DNA of 35,373 bases from Actinomycetota bacterium (GTDB lineage: Bacteria; Actinomycetota; Actinomycetes; S36-B12; UBA5976): positions 1 to 35,373 of the forward strand of contig WLEH01000001.1 of the NCBI GenBank assembly GCA_009704345.1. Direction: 5' to 3'. Each line of letters starts with the position of its first letter. The first letter of the stretch is position 1. The position numbers and the translations under genes are program-made. Below, in pieces: positions 14,913-22,560 of this stretch. A model generated the notes under the pieces. The model was not told where the DNA came from. It saw nothing but the letters and a program-made list of their open reading frames with translations, and made no database searches.

Positions 14913-16853
14913 TTAAATATCCAAGAAGCGAACGTCGCGGGCGTTTTGTTGAATAAAACTACGGCGAGATTCCACGTCTTCACCCATCAAAATGCTAAAT
15001 AGCGCATCAGCTGCCGCAGCATCATCCATAGTTACTTGCAACAGCACTCGCTTTTTTGGATCCATGGTGGTGTCCCAAAGTTCATCGGCATTCATCTCAC
15101 CTAGACCTTTGTAGCGCTGAATTGCATCTTCTTTTGGTAACTTCTTGCCGCTCTCTTTACCCAATTCGATTAGCGCATCGCGCTCTCGATCAGAATAGGC
15201 GTATTGCGCATCTTCCCTTGCCCACTTAAGTTTATAAAGTGGTGGTTGCGCTAAATAGACATAACCTTCAGCAACAAGCGGCTTCATAAATCTAAATAAA
15301 AGTGTAAGTAGCAATGTTCTAATGTGCTGACCATCCACATCCGCATCTGCCATCAGAACTATTTTGTGATAGCGCAGTTTTGCTAGATCAAAATCTTCAT
15401 GCACACCAGTGCCAAGTGCTGAAATTAGCGCTTGCACTTCATTGTTTTGCAGCACTCGATCTAATCTGGCTTTCTCCACATTTAAAATCTTGCCTCTAAT
15501 TGGCAAAATCGCTTGGGTGCGTGAATCACGGGCAGTTTTAGTAGATCCGCCAGCCGAGTCACCTTCCACAATGAAAAGCTCGCAATCTTCTGGATTAGTG
15601 CTCTGACAGTCTGAAAGTTTGCCCGGCAATCCAGAAGAGCCAAGTAGTCCTTTACGGCTGCGTGCTAAATCGCGAGCTTTTCGAGCGGCAATTCGAGCTG
15701 TTGCAGCTGAAATAGATTTGCGCGCAATGTCTTTTCCTTCACTTGGGTGAGATTCCAACCAAGCGCCAAACTCTTCATTCAACATGGCTTGCACGAAAGA
15801 CTTCATCTCGGTATTGCCAAGTTTGGTTTTAGTCTGACCTTCAAATTGTGGCTCACGCAATTTAACTGAGATGATCGCAATTAATCCTTCACGAATGTCA
15901 TCCCCAGTTAAATTAGTGTCTTTCTCTTTTAAAAGTCCCCAGTTGCGCGCCGCTTTATTAATAAGCGAAGTCAGCGCAGTTCGAAAACCTTCTTCATGTG
16001 TACCACCTTCATGAGTATTGATGGTGTTTGCGAAGGTATAAACTGATTCCGAATATGAATTCACCCACTGCAGTGCAATTTCAGCACTGTAACCTTTTTT
16101 ATCATCTTCGAATTCAAAAAATAAAATCTCACGATGAACTGGGGTATCTGATTTAGCTTTTGCGATATGTTTTACAAAATCGATCAAACCATCATCGTAT
16201 TTATAATCAACTTGACGCGGCACACCATCAATTAACTCGCGCTCATCAATTAAAACTAATCGAAGTCCTTTATTTAGAAAAGCCATCTCTCGAAATCGAG
16301 CAGCAAGTGTTTCGAAGTTATAATTAGTGGTTTCAAATATCGCGCCATCTGCCCAAAATGTAACTTTGGTGCCGGTGCTATCAGCTTTACCAAGTTTCTT
16401 TAGCGGCGCTTCTGGTGCACCATGTAGATAAGTTTGCGTCCAAACTGATCCTTCACGTTTAATCTCAACAGTTAACTTTGTTGATAATGCGTTAACTACT
16501 GAAACACCAACACCGTGCAAACCACCAGAAACTTGATAACCACCGCCACCAAATTTTCCGCCAGCATGCAACGTGGTTAGCACTACTTCAACAGCTGGCT
16601 TCTTCTCAACTGGATGTTCATCAACTGGAATACCGCGACCATCGTCGATAACTTCAACGCCGCCATCAGTTAATAGTCGAACTTGAATTGCGCTGGCATA
16701 TCCCGCCATCGCCTCATCCACACTGTTATCGACTACCTCATAAACCAGGTGGTGCAGACCACGCTCGCCGGTAGATCCGATGTACATGCCGGGGCGTTTC
16801 CGAACCGCATCTAGCCCCTCTAAAACCTGAATAGCACTGGCGTCATAAGACAC
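14913..16853 (-). CDS. gyrB: DNA gyrase subunit B
   Basis: A 646-residue ATPase subunit starting at GTG with AGGAG (16863-16867) nine bases upstream. The GHKL ATPase domain contains the ATP-binding motifs VDNSVDEAMAG, DDGRGIP and GGLHGVGVSVVNALS. The TOPRIM region has EGDSAGG, PIRGKILNVEK and the metal-binding DADVDG, followed by RYKGLGEM. Length is the normal Gram-positive size without insertions. It is first in the gyrB-gyrA-DUF3566 operon and is probably driven by the promoter around 16891. The gap upstream holds a DnaA-box cluster. Confidence 0.97.
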   Translation of the reverse strand: MSYDASAIQVLEGLDAVRKRPGMYIGSTGERGLHHLVYEVVDNSVDEAMAGYASAIQVRLLTDGGVEVIDDGRGIPVDEHPVEKKPAVEVVLTTLHAGGKFGGGGYQVSGGLHGVGVSVVNALSTKLTVEIKREGSVWTQTYLHGAPEAPLKKLGKADSTGTKVTFWADGAIFETTNYNFETLAARFREMAFLNKGLRLVLIDERELIDGVPRQVDYKYDDGLIDFVKHIAKAKSDTPVHREILFFEFEDDKKGYSAEIALQWVNSYSESVYTFANTINTHEGGTHEEGFRTALTSLINKAARNWGLLKEKDTNLTGDDIREGLIAIISVKLREPQFEGQTKTKLGNTEMKSFVQAMLNEEFGAWLESHPSEGKDIARKSISAATARIAARKARDLARSRKGLLGSSGLPGKLSDCQSTNPEDCELFIVEGDSAGGSTKTARDSRTQAILPIRGKILNVEKARLDRVLQNNEVQALISALGTGVHEDFDLAKLRYHKIVLMADADVDGQHIRTLLLTLLFRFMKPLVAEGYVYLAQPPLYKLKWAREDAQYAYSDRERDALIELGKESGKKLPKEDAIQRYKGLGEMNADELWDTTMDPKKRVLLQVTMDDAAAADALFSILMGEDVESRRSFIQQNARDVRFLDI

Positions 16854-16880
16854 GAAAGAAGGCTCCTAAATTGATTGATT

Positions 16881-16899
16881 TTCTAGCCCAATTCTAGCC
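16881..16899. promoter_or_regulatory. gyrB: gyrB promoter region with 11-base-spaced direct repeat
   Basis: TTCTAGCC occurs at 16881-16888 and again at 16892-16899, one helical turn apart. Read on the minus strand the second copy makes the -10-like TAGAAT (16891-16896), about 37 bases before the gyrB start. No good -35 is seen. The repeat may be a promoter duplication or a site sensitive to supercoiling or a regulator. Confidence 0.4.
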
Positions 16900-17058
16900 A
16901 ATTTCGCCGACAGATGAGCGGTTGAATTAGAGGGATTAGGCTCAAAAAGCACCCTAAATCGAACCAGATTTGATTTAGCCTCATTTTGGCTGGTTGGCAG
17001 GATTTGGGATTTGCGGCTAAAAACCCCGATTTATGGCTTTTCATTTACCCAAACAGAG

Positions 17059-17089
17059 TTATCCACAGTTTTCCACATCCTGTGGAAAG
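17059..17089. promoter_or_regulatory. DnaA-box cluster between dciA and gyrB
   Basis: This lies in a 241-base gap (16854-17094) without a gene. It holds a perfect box TTATCCACA (17059-17067), a one-mismatch box TTTTCCACA (17069-17077) and TGTGGAAAG (17081-17089). The last two form a hairpin-capable inverted repeat TTTCCACA-TCC-TGTGGAAA. It is directly downstream of dciA and about 200 bases upstream of gyrB. The rest of the gap is AT-rich, with an imperfect inverted repeat (AACCAG...CTGGTT) around 16960-16995. Confidence 0.65.
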
Positions 17090-17094
17090 AGGGT

Positions 17095-17526
17095 TTAGCG
17101 GCGTTTTCCCTCACGAATTCGCCATCCGCCTGGGGTTTTTCGAGCTGTTGGTGGCAGCACCTTTACTGATTGAATCGAAAGCTCAGGTGCTGCGGTTTGC
17201 AGTTTTTCTAACAGCACTGGAGTTAGATACTTTAGTTGAGTTGCCCAAGATGTGGAATCCGCTCTCAGAATTAATTCACCGTTTTCAAATCGCTCAATTA
17301 CTAAGTGAGCCGCGGTTTCTGCGCCAACTACACTTTCAAATTTACTGTGTAAATTGGCAAGTGCTTTTGGTTGTTGCCAACCCACATTGTCCACAAACTC
17401 ATCTAACGCATCGCCAATTAATTGTGGATCTCTGGATTTAGCTGCGGTATTGCTGCGGGTTCGGAAATTTGTTTTTCGACTTAATCGATTTAGTAATGAT
17501 TTACCTGGGTCTTTTTGATCAGCCAT
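17095..17526 (-). CDS. dciA: DciA (DUF721) family replication protein
   Basis: A 143-residue protein. A basic, probably flexible start (residues 1 to about 35) is followed by the DUF721 core with DFV-type IGDALDEFVDNVGW, FESVVGAETAAHLVIERFENGELIL and DSTSWATQLKYL. DciA is the replicative-helicase (DnaB) operator in bacteria that lack DnaC/DnaI, interacting with DNA and helicase. It overlaps the recF stop by eight bases and matches Rv0004. Helicase loading fits its place between recF and gyrB near the origin. Confidence 0.9.
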   Translation of the reverse strand: MADQKDPGKSLLNRLSRKTNFRTRSNTAAKSRDPQLIGDALDEFVDNVGWQQPKALANLHSKFESVVGAETAAHLVIERFENGELILRADSTSWATQLKYLTPVLLEKLQTAAPELSIQSVKVLPPTARKTPGGWRIREGKRR

Positions 17527-18646
17527 TAACTACCTCCCCACCACTAAATCGATAAATCTTTGCCGCAAGATTACTAGGTAAGTCAACTTCAGCGGCAGCG
17601 GTAATGATGGTCTGCTCCACACCTAAAGCAATCTGCATTAGCTGCTCTCGACGACGATCGTCCAATTCAGCAAACACATCATCTAATACTAAAATTGGAG
17701 TTGAGTTTGAATTAATTGAGGATTGCAATAAATGCAGCACGCCTAATTTAAGTGATAAGGCAGCGGACCATGTTTCACCATGTGAAGCGTAACCTTTAAT
17801 TGGTAGTTGATTTAAACTAAAAAACACTTCATCCCGGTGCGGCCCAACTAAAGTAACTCCTCGTTTAATCTCTTCAGTTGCAGCTGCAGATAGTGCTTGC
17901 TCGAGTTGGATTTTGATCCAATTAATATCTTGTTCTAATTTAAGTTCAGTCCATGAAGGCTGATAATTAAAGTCAAAGTTATTATTTGGTGCAATTTGTT
18001 GATAGTAATCATTCACGAACGGCATTAAATTTGTTAATGAATTTAACCGAACAAGTATTAATTCAGCCGCTAATTGAATCAGTCTTTCATTCCAAACATC
18101 TAAGGTAGATATTGCGGTTTGTTGTGCTTTTCCAGAAAGCATGCTGGCACTTTTTAGTAGTGAGTTTCGCTGTTTTAATACTCGCTCATAATCAGATCTA
18201 ATGCCGGCAACTCTTGGGTTCAACATAGTTGCGGTTTGATCTAGAAAGTATCTGCGATTACTGGGGTCGCCACGTAATATCTCTAAATCTTCTGGCGCAA
18301 AAATAACTACTTGAACCACACCAAGGGCTTCTTTAGCTTTAACTGGATTTTTATTTAACCAGAAACTATTTCCTTTACGTTGATTAAGTTCAATTTCAAG
18401 TTGAAGGTTGGTGTCATTGATATTGAAATTGCCACTTACTTTTGCAACTGTGGCATCTTTATTTATAAGTGGTTGATTGCTTGCTACTCGGTGGCTCTCT
18501 TGATTAGCGAGGAAATAAAGCGCTTCCACCACATTTGTTTTGCCTTCACCATTATTTCCAAGCAGGCAAGTAATACCGCTATCGAAACTTAAAGTTAAGG
18601 ATTTATGTGATCGAAAATTAGCTAACGATATTTGGGTTAGATACAT
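17519..18646 (-). CDS. recF: RecF: DNA replication and repair ATPase
   Basis: A 375-residue SMC-like ATPase. The Walker A motif GNNGEGKT lies at residues 30-37 and the Walker B segment ILVLDDVFAELD near the C-terminus, with the RecF-typical VIFAPEDLEILRGDPSNRRYFLD. RecF with RecO/RecR loads RecA at gaps on single-stranded DNA. Its ATG shares one base with the dnaN stop (TGATG), so translation is coupled. No gnd gene separates dnaN from recF here, unlike in some other Actinobacteria. Confidence 0.96.
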   Translation of the reverse strand: MYLTQISLANFRSHKSLTLSFDSGITCLLGNNGEGKTNVVEALYFLANQESHRVASNQPLINKDATVAKVSGNFNINDTNLQLEIELNQRKGNSFWLNKNPVKAKEALGVVQVVIFAPEDLEILRGDPSNRRYFLDQTATMLNPRVAGIRSDYERVLKQRNSLLKSASMLSGKAQQTAISTLDVWNERLIQLAAELILVRLNSLTNLMPFVNDYYQQIAPNNNFDFNYQPSWTELKLEQDINWIKIQLEQALSAAATEEIKRGVTLVGPHRDEVFFSLNQLPIKGYASHGETWSAALSLKLGVLHLLQSSINSNSTPILVLDDVFAELDDRRREQLMQIALGVEQTIITAAAEVDLPSNLAAKIYRFSGGEVVNG

Positions 18647-19758
18647 CAGCCTAAACGAACTGGCATTAACAAATATCGATAACTTGGTTCTTTTTCGCCG
18701 GCCGCCGCTAGCACTGCTGGTCGGTTTGGTGAGGTAAACATAAGTTGAGTTGATTCAGTGCCAAGTGCATTTAATCCGTCAATTAAATATTGGTGGTTAA
18801 ATGCAATATCTAATCCGTCACCATCAATTTCACATTCCACAACTTCAGTTGCGGTTGGGTCATCACCAGCACCAGCAGTTAGCACAACTTCACCATCTTG
18901 GAAAGAGCATCTAACTGGTGAATTACGATCAGCAACGAGAGCCACACGTTTTACTGAATCCGCAAGGGATTGAGTATTTAAGGTAACAATTGTTGATGAT
19001 TCAGTTGGAAGTAAAGTTCGGTATTTTGGAAATTCCGCATCTAACAATCGGCTGGTCATTTTTTTATTTGCAGCTTCAATACCAATTAATTTTTCACCAT
19101 CATCACTAGCCGAAAATGTTAATCTAATATTTTCACCTGTTAAGGTGCGAGCTGCATCTGCTAAATTTTTTGCTGGTACTAACGCATTGATTTCCATATT
19201 TGGTGAATCAGGATTCCAACTAATTTCTTTAACCGCTAAACGGTATCTATCGGTTGCAGCAAAAGTTAATGAGTTGCCAACAATTTCAACTTTAATTCCA
19301 GTTAACATAGGTAGGGTTGAATCGATACCAGCGGCGGTTGCCACCATAGTTACTGCTTCAGCAAATATTTGAGTTGGGATAGTGCCACCATGTGTTGGTA
19401 AATCTGGTAGCGCTGGGTAATCGTTATCTGGAATTGTTGGTAATAAGAAATTTGATCGATCACAAGTTAACTCAACTCGCGCACCGGTTACTTCAATAAT
19501 AATTGGTTTATTAGGTAATGCTTTAACGATGTCAGCTAAAATCCTGCCGTTTACTAAAACTCTACCTGGGTTATAAACCTCAGCCGCCACCATGGATTTA
19601 GCTGAAGTGGCAAAATCAAAACTAGATAGGTGCAACTCACCTTTATCAGCTTCAATTAATAAACCAGCCAATGTCGGGGTGGCAGGTCGAGTTGGGAGGG
19701 TGCGAGCAGCCCAAGAAACCGCATCACTAAATGCAGATTTCTCTACTTGAAACTTCAC
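18646..19758 (-). CDS. dnaN: DNA polymerase III sliding clamp (beta subunit)
   Basis: A 370-residue three-domain clamp beginning MKFQVEKSAFSDAVSWAARTLP and ending in the conserved YLLMPVRLG. Internal family segments include LAGLLIEADKGELHLSSFD, FLLPTIPDNDYPALP and ATDRYRLAVKE. It encircles DNA and tethers the polymerase. It starts at GTG with AGAGGG just upstream. Promoter signals for dnaN-recF-dciA must lie in oriC (19759-20118), where the clamp gene is separated from dnaA. Confidence 0.97.
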   Translation of the reverse strand: MKFQVEKSAFSDAVSWAARTLPTRPATPTLAGLLIEADKGELHLSSFDFATSAKSMVAAEVYNPGRVLVNGRILADIVKALPNKPIIIEVTGARVELTCDRSNFLLPTIPDNDYPALPDLPTHGGTIPTQIFAEAVTMVATAAGIDSTLPMLTGIKVEIVGNSLTFAATDRYRLAVKEISWNPDSPNMEINALVPAKNLADAARTLTGENIRLTFSASDDGEKLIGIEAANKKMTSRLLDAEFPKYRTLLPTESSTIVTLNTQSLADSVKRVALVADRNSPVRCSFQDGEVVLTAGAGDDPTATEVVECEIDGDGLDIAFNHQYLIDGLNALGTESTQLMFTSPNRPAVLAAAGEKEPSYRYLLMPVRLG

Positions 19759-19883
19759 AGTCCCTCTTATCTCTAATTACCTAGGTGTAGTTAAGGGTAG
19801 ATGTTCTCAGAATAACCCTTAATTTGATAGTAGCCACCAGGGGTTACCCACATTCACTAATTCGAGTAACTTCAAATTCAAAT

Positions 19884-19902
19884 TAGTTAGTAGTCGTAGT
19901 AG
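19884..19902 (+). promoter_or_regulatory. Candidate DnaA-trio element
   Basis: TAG-T-TAG-TAG-TCG-TAG-TAG runs with three-base spacing (19888-19902), followed by a GC-richer stretch (19903-19912) and the perfect DnaA box at 19916-19924. Read 3' to 5' away from the box this is GAT-GAT-GCT-GAT-GAT, the polarity described for DnaA-trios in Bacillus. AT-rich DNA (19861-19884) adjoins it on the far side. Confidence 0.55.
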
Positions 19903-19915
19903 GTTCGGTGGATTC

Positions 19916-19924
19916 TGTGGATAA
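19916..19924 (-). promoter_or_regulatory. oriC DnaA box beside the trio element
   Basis: TGTGGATAA is the perfect complement of TTATCCACA. It is 13 bases from the last TAG repeat. Confidence 0.8.
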
Positions 19925-19958
19925 CTACTAAAAACCTCACAACAAACCGTAACTCACC

Positions 19959-19967
19959 TGTGGATAA
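19959..19967 (-). promoter_or_regulatory. oriC DnaA box
   Basis: A perfect TTATCCACA on the minus strand, in the same orientation as the box at 19916 and 43 bases from it (about four helical turns). Confidence 0.8.
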
Positions 19968-20081
19968 CCTTGGGAAAGGGGATAGGGTGTTTTAACAATT
20001 GCCCACAACTTAACAAGCAAAAAAATCAATCTGTGGGGAACTAGGTAATTACCCCCAACCAATTCACGATTCTTCAGAGAG

Positions 20082-20090
20082 TTATCCACA
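20082..20090 (+). promoter_or_regulatory. oriC DnaA box close to dnaA 3' end
   Basis: A perfect TTATCCACA on the plus strand, opposite in orientation to the two central boxes, 29 bases from the dnaA stop. Confidence 0.8.
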
Positions 20091-20118
20091 AGATCTCCCC
20101 AAACCGTGGATGAGAGGT

Positions 20119-21546
20119 TTAGCCTTTTCGGGCCTCAGTTCTAATTCGGGCGGTTAAATCGGCGATCTGGTTATAAAGGCTTCGGCGCTCTGCCATTAAT
20201 TGTCTAATCTTTCGATCTGCGTGCATCACGGTGGTGTGGTCGCGGCCACCAAAAGCCTGACCAATTTTTGGCAGTGATAAATCAGTTAACTCTCGGCATA
20301 AATACATCGCAATCTGGCGAGCAGTAACTAATACTCGAGAGCGAGATCCACCAGTTAAATCATCCATACTGACACCGAAATATTGCGCGGTTTGCACCAT
20401 AATTAAATTAGAAGTTATTTCTGGCCCAATACTTTCTGGAATAACATCTTTTAAGACAACCTCAGCTACTTCTAATCCAACTGGTTGACGATTTAAGTTA
20501 GCAAATGCCGTAATACGAACCAGCGCACCTTCAAGCTCTCTAATGTTGCTGGAAACTCGAGAAGCGATAAATTCCAAAACCTCTGCTGGCACATTTAGTT
20601 TTTCTTGCGCGGTTTTCTTACGCAAAATAGCAATACGAGTTTCTAAGTCAGGTGGCTGCACATCAGTGATCAATCCCCACTCAAATCGAGAGCGCATACG
20701 ATCTTCAAAGTCCTGCAGCTGCTTTGGTGGTAAATCACTAGTGACAACAATTTGTTTGTTGGCATTGTGAAGCGTATTAAACGTATGGAAAAACTCTTCC
20801 TGGGTCTGCACTTTCCCGCTTAGGAATTGAATATCATCAACTAACAACACGTCAATATCGCGGTATTTACGTTGAAACACACCAGCTTTATCATCACGGA
20901 TTGAGTTAATAAATTCATTAGTAAATTCTTCACTGGAGACATAACGAACCTTTGCACCGTTATAGAGACTTCTGGTGTAATGGCCGATCGCATGTAGTAA
21001 GTGAGTTTTTCCTAATCCTGAACCACCATAAATAAATAATGGGTTATACGCCTTAGCTGGTTGTTCTGCTACTGCTACTGCGGCCGCATGAGCGAATCGG
21101 TTGGATGAGCCGATAACGAAAGTATCGAATGTGTATTTTGGTGATAGTCGTGAATCTGAATCTATTCGTGATGCTGGCGAACCAGTACCTGGTCGATTAA
21201 TTTCTTCATCGAAACTTGGTTGTACTGGTGCGGCATAAGTTGCATCTGCCATCTCATCAGTTAAATCATCATCAAGAGCTGGTGCAATTGACGGATCAAC
21301 TGATACTGCTAACCGAATGTCATGACCAAATTCCGCAGTTAGCGCTCTAATCAAAACTGGTTTTAATCTGGTTTCTAAAACATCCTTGGTAAATTCATTA
21401 GGGCTGGCAATCAGCACTGTGCCTTCCACTAAAGCAAGTGGTCTGGTTAGGGCTACAAAAGCTCGATCTTGGGGAGAAAGGGACACATCGGACAAATGGG
21501 TCAAACTACGTGCCCACACATCTGCTAGATCGATCACTTCTTCCAA
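20119..21546 (-). CDS. dnaA: Chromosomal replication initiator DnaA
   Basis: A 475-residue AAA+ initiator. Domain I covers about residues 1-85, a short variable domain II about 86-135, the AAA+ domain about 136-350 with Walker A GGSGLGKT (174-181) and Walker B VLLVDDIQ (D237, D238), and the DNA-binding domain IV ends with the signature GGRDHTTVMHADRKI. It starts at TTG with AGGGGG (21551-21556) at four-base spacing, a weak codon with a good ribosome site; a GTG nine bases inside is an alternative. It binds the boxes in the adjacent oriC. The upstream gap has box-like sequences (TAATCCACA near 21573, TTATCCCCA near 21600, TTATCAACA near 21673) that could allow autoregulation. Confidence 0.97.
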   Translation of the reverse strand: MEEVIDLADVWARSLTHLSDVSLSPQDRAFVALTRPLALVEGTVLIASPNEFTKDVLETRLKPVLIRALTAEFGHDIRLAVSVDPSIAPALDDDLTDEMADATYAAPVQPSFDEEINRPGTGSPASRIDSDSRLSPKYTFDTFVIGSSNRFAHAAAVAVAEQPAKAYNPLFIYGGSGLGKTHLLHAIGHYTRSLYNGAKVRYVSSEEFTNEFINSIRDDKAGVFQRKYRDIDVLLVDDIQFLSGKVQTQEEFFHTFNTLHNANKQIVVTSDLPPKQLQDFEDRMRSRFEWGLITDVQPPDLETRIAILRKKTAQEKLNVPAEVLEFIASRVSSNIRELEGALVRITAFANLNRQPVGLEVAEVVLKDVIPESIGPEITSNLIMVQTAQYFGVSMDDLTGGSRSRVLVTARQIAMYLCRELTDLSLPKIGQAFGGRDHTTVMHADRKIRQLMAERRSLYNQIADLTARIRTEARKG

Positions 21547-21710
21547 GATTCCCCCTAAGAACCAGAATTAATCCACAGATTTAGTGCGGGGGTGGAACTT
21601 ATCCCCAACCCCCAGCCAAAGCAATAGTGGGGTGAGGTTTTTTTGCGACACGCCGCGATAGTTACCTAATATTTATCAACAGCCCTGGCACCATCTGCGA
21701 CCCTCGCTTG

Positions 21711-21739
21711 TTGGGGGGCTGAAACTGGTGCGGTATGCT
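21711..21739 (+). promoter_or_regulatory. Candidate promoter of the rpmH-rnpA-yidDC operon
   Basis: TTGGGG (21711-21716) and TATGCT (21734-21739) are 17 bases apart, giving a leader of about 45 bases before rpmH. The 245-base gap between divergent dnaA and rpmH (21547-21791) otherwise shows a run of seven T at 21638-21644 and degenerate DnaA boxes. Confidence 0.5.
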
Positions 21740-21791
21740 CCGCCCTCGCGATCAAAGCGATCGCAATCCTCGTAGAAGTTTTGGAGCCATC

Positions 21792-21929
21792 GTGAGCAAG
21801 AAAACTTATCAGCCCAACAACCGTCGTCGGGCTAAGAAGCATGGCTTCCGCCAGCGCATGAGCACTCGAGCTGGTCGCGCAATTTTGGCTGCCCGACGCC
21901 GCAAGGGTCGCGCCAAGCTTTCGGCATAA
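21792..21929 (+). CDS. rpmH: Large ribosomal subunit protein bL34
   Basis: A 45-residue, very basic protein with the typical TYQPNNRRRAKKHGFRQRM start and GRAILAARRRKGRAKLSA end. It starts at GTG (21792) with GGAG upstream. An in-frame ATG at 21735 would add a foreign N-terminus and is not used. It is first of the rpmH-rnpA-yidD-yidC-khpB-rsmG run. Confidence 0.97.
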   Translation: MSKKTYQPNNRRRAKKHGFRQRMSTRAGRAILAARRRKGRAKLSA

Positions 21930-21935
21930 CAAGTC

Positions 21936-22277
21936 ATGTTGCCGGCTAAATACCGGTTGCGCCGTCGTGGCGACGTAGCCAATGTGTTAACTAACGGCCG
22001 AAAAACTCCGGCCGGTGTTGTGGTGATTCATTCCTTACCTAAATCTAAGCAACCTAGCGAATTTGCGTTTGTGGTTTCTAAAAAAGTTGGTAATTCTGTA
22101 GTGCGACATCGAGTAACCAGGGTGCTGCGACACATTGTGGCCGATCAAGTAACTAGTTTTGATCCAGCTCAACAAATCGTGGTTAGGGCGCTAAGTAAAT
22201 CGGCAGCAACACCAACACAAGTAATTAAAGATGACTTTGTTGCAGCAGTAGCAAAGGTGAATTCTTATGCTAACTAA
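21936..22277 (+). CDS. rnpA: Ribonuclease P protein component
   Basis: A 113-residue basic protein that assists the RNase P RNA in cutting tRNA 5' leaders. Family features are LPAKYRLRRRGDV at the start, FAFVVSKKVGNSVVRHRVTRVLRHI (the conserved RNA-contacting helix) in the middle. It begins six bases after rpmH and its 3' end overlaps yidD by 11 bases. Confidence 0.95.
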   Translation: MLPAKYRLRRRGDVANVLTNGRKTPAGVVVIHSLPKSKQPSEFAFVVSKKVGNSVVRHRVTRVLRHIVADQVTSFDPAQQIVVRALSKSAATPTQVIKDDFVAAVAKVNSYAN

Positions 22278-22560
22278 ATTACTTTCATTACCACTAATTT
22301 TAGTAATCAACGGTTACCGAAAATTTATTTCACCCATCACCCCAACTTCTTGCCGATTGCATCCATCATGTTCAACCTATGCACTACAAGCAGTACAAGT
22401 CCATGGTCCAATCAGAGGCTCGCTCCTTTCAGGTTGGCGTTTGCTGCGATGCAATCCATTTACTAAAGGTGGCGTCGATCCAGTGCCAACCAAAGGCAGT
22501 TGGCGACCAGAGATTGATTTAGCTGGAAATCCAAGAGATTTAACGAAAGTAGGAAGTTAA
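22267..22560 (+). CDS. yidD: YidD: membrane protein insertion efficiency factor
   Basis: A 97-residue protein with an amphipathic start (ILVINGYRKFISPITP) and the YidD motif CRLHPSCSTYALQAV followed by GWRLLRCNPFTKGGVDPVP. It helps YidC/Sec insertion at the inner face of the membrane. Its start lies inside rnpA and its stop overlaps the yidC start (TAATG), so the three genes are translationally linked. Confidence 0.95.
   Translation: MLTKLLSLPLILVINGYRKFISPITPTSCRLHPSCSTYALQAVQVHGPIRGSLLSGWRLLRCNPFTKGGVDPVPTKGSWRPEIDLAGNPRDLTKVGS

Larger units (their letters stand above)
19759..20118. other. oriC: chromosomal replication origin
   Basis: This 360-base non-coding gap between dnaA and dnaN is the usual actinobacterial origin position. 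Perfect DnaA boxes lie at 19916-19924 (-), 19959-19967 (-) and 20082-20090 (+). Near matches are TTACCCACA (19844-19852), TTGCCCACA (19999-20007), TGTGGGGAA (20032-20040) and CGTGGATGA (20105-20113). The AT-rich part 19853-19890 beside a TAG-rich run (19884-19902) is the likely unwinding region. It also must contain the dnaN promoter. The neighbouring gene orientations (dnaN leftward, rpmH operon rightward) agree with replication starting here. Confidence 0.92.

Noticed and set aside
16986..17441. A 151-codon open frame on the plus strand
   Set aside because: It lies antisense over dciA and the DnaA-box gap, has no ribosome site and no recognisable protein features, whereas the opposite strand encodes a conserved family.
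17770..17787. A parS-like sequence TGTTTCACCATGTGAAGC inside recF
   Set aside because: The two half-sites are separated by extra bases and one arm is mismatched, so it does not fit the 16-base parS palindrome.
21608..21644. Possible terminator on the plus strand before rpmH (ACCCC...GGGGT then seven T)
   Set aside because: The stem is only five bases with a 16-base loop, and the T run does not directly follow it; more likely part of the dnaA upstream region.
21752..21765. GCGATCGC palindrome (like cyanobacterial HIP1) upstream of rpmH
   Set aside because: A single copy in the leader; no repeated occurrence was noticed in the window.
21666..21932. An 88-codon minus-strand frame opposite rpmH
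   Set aside because: It is the complement of the bL34 gene and carries no independent evidence.
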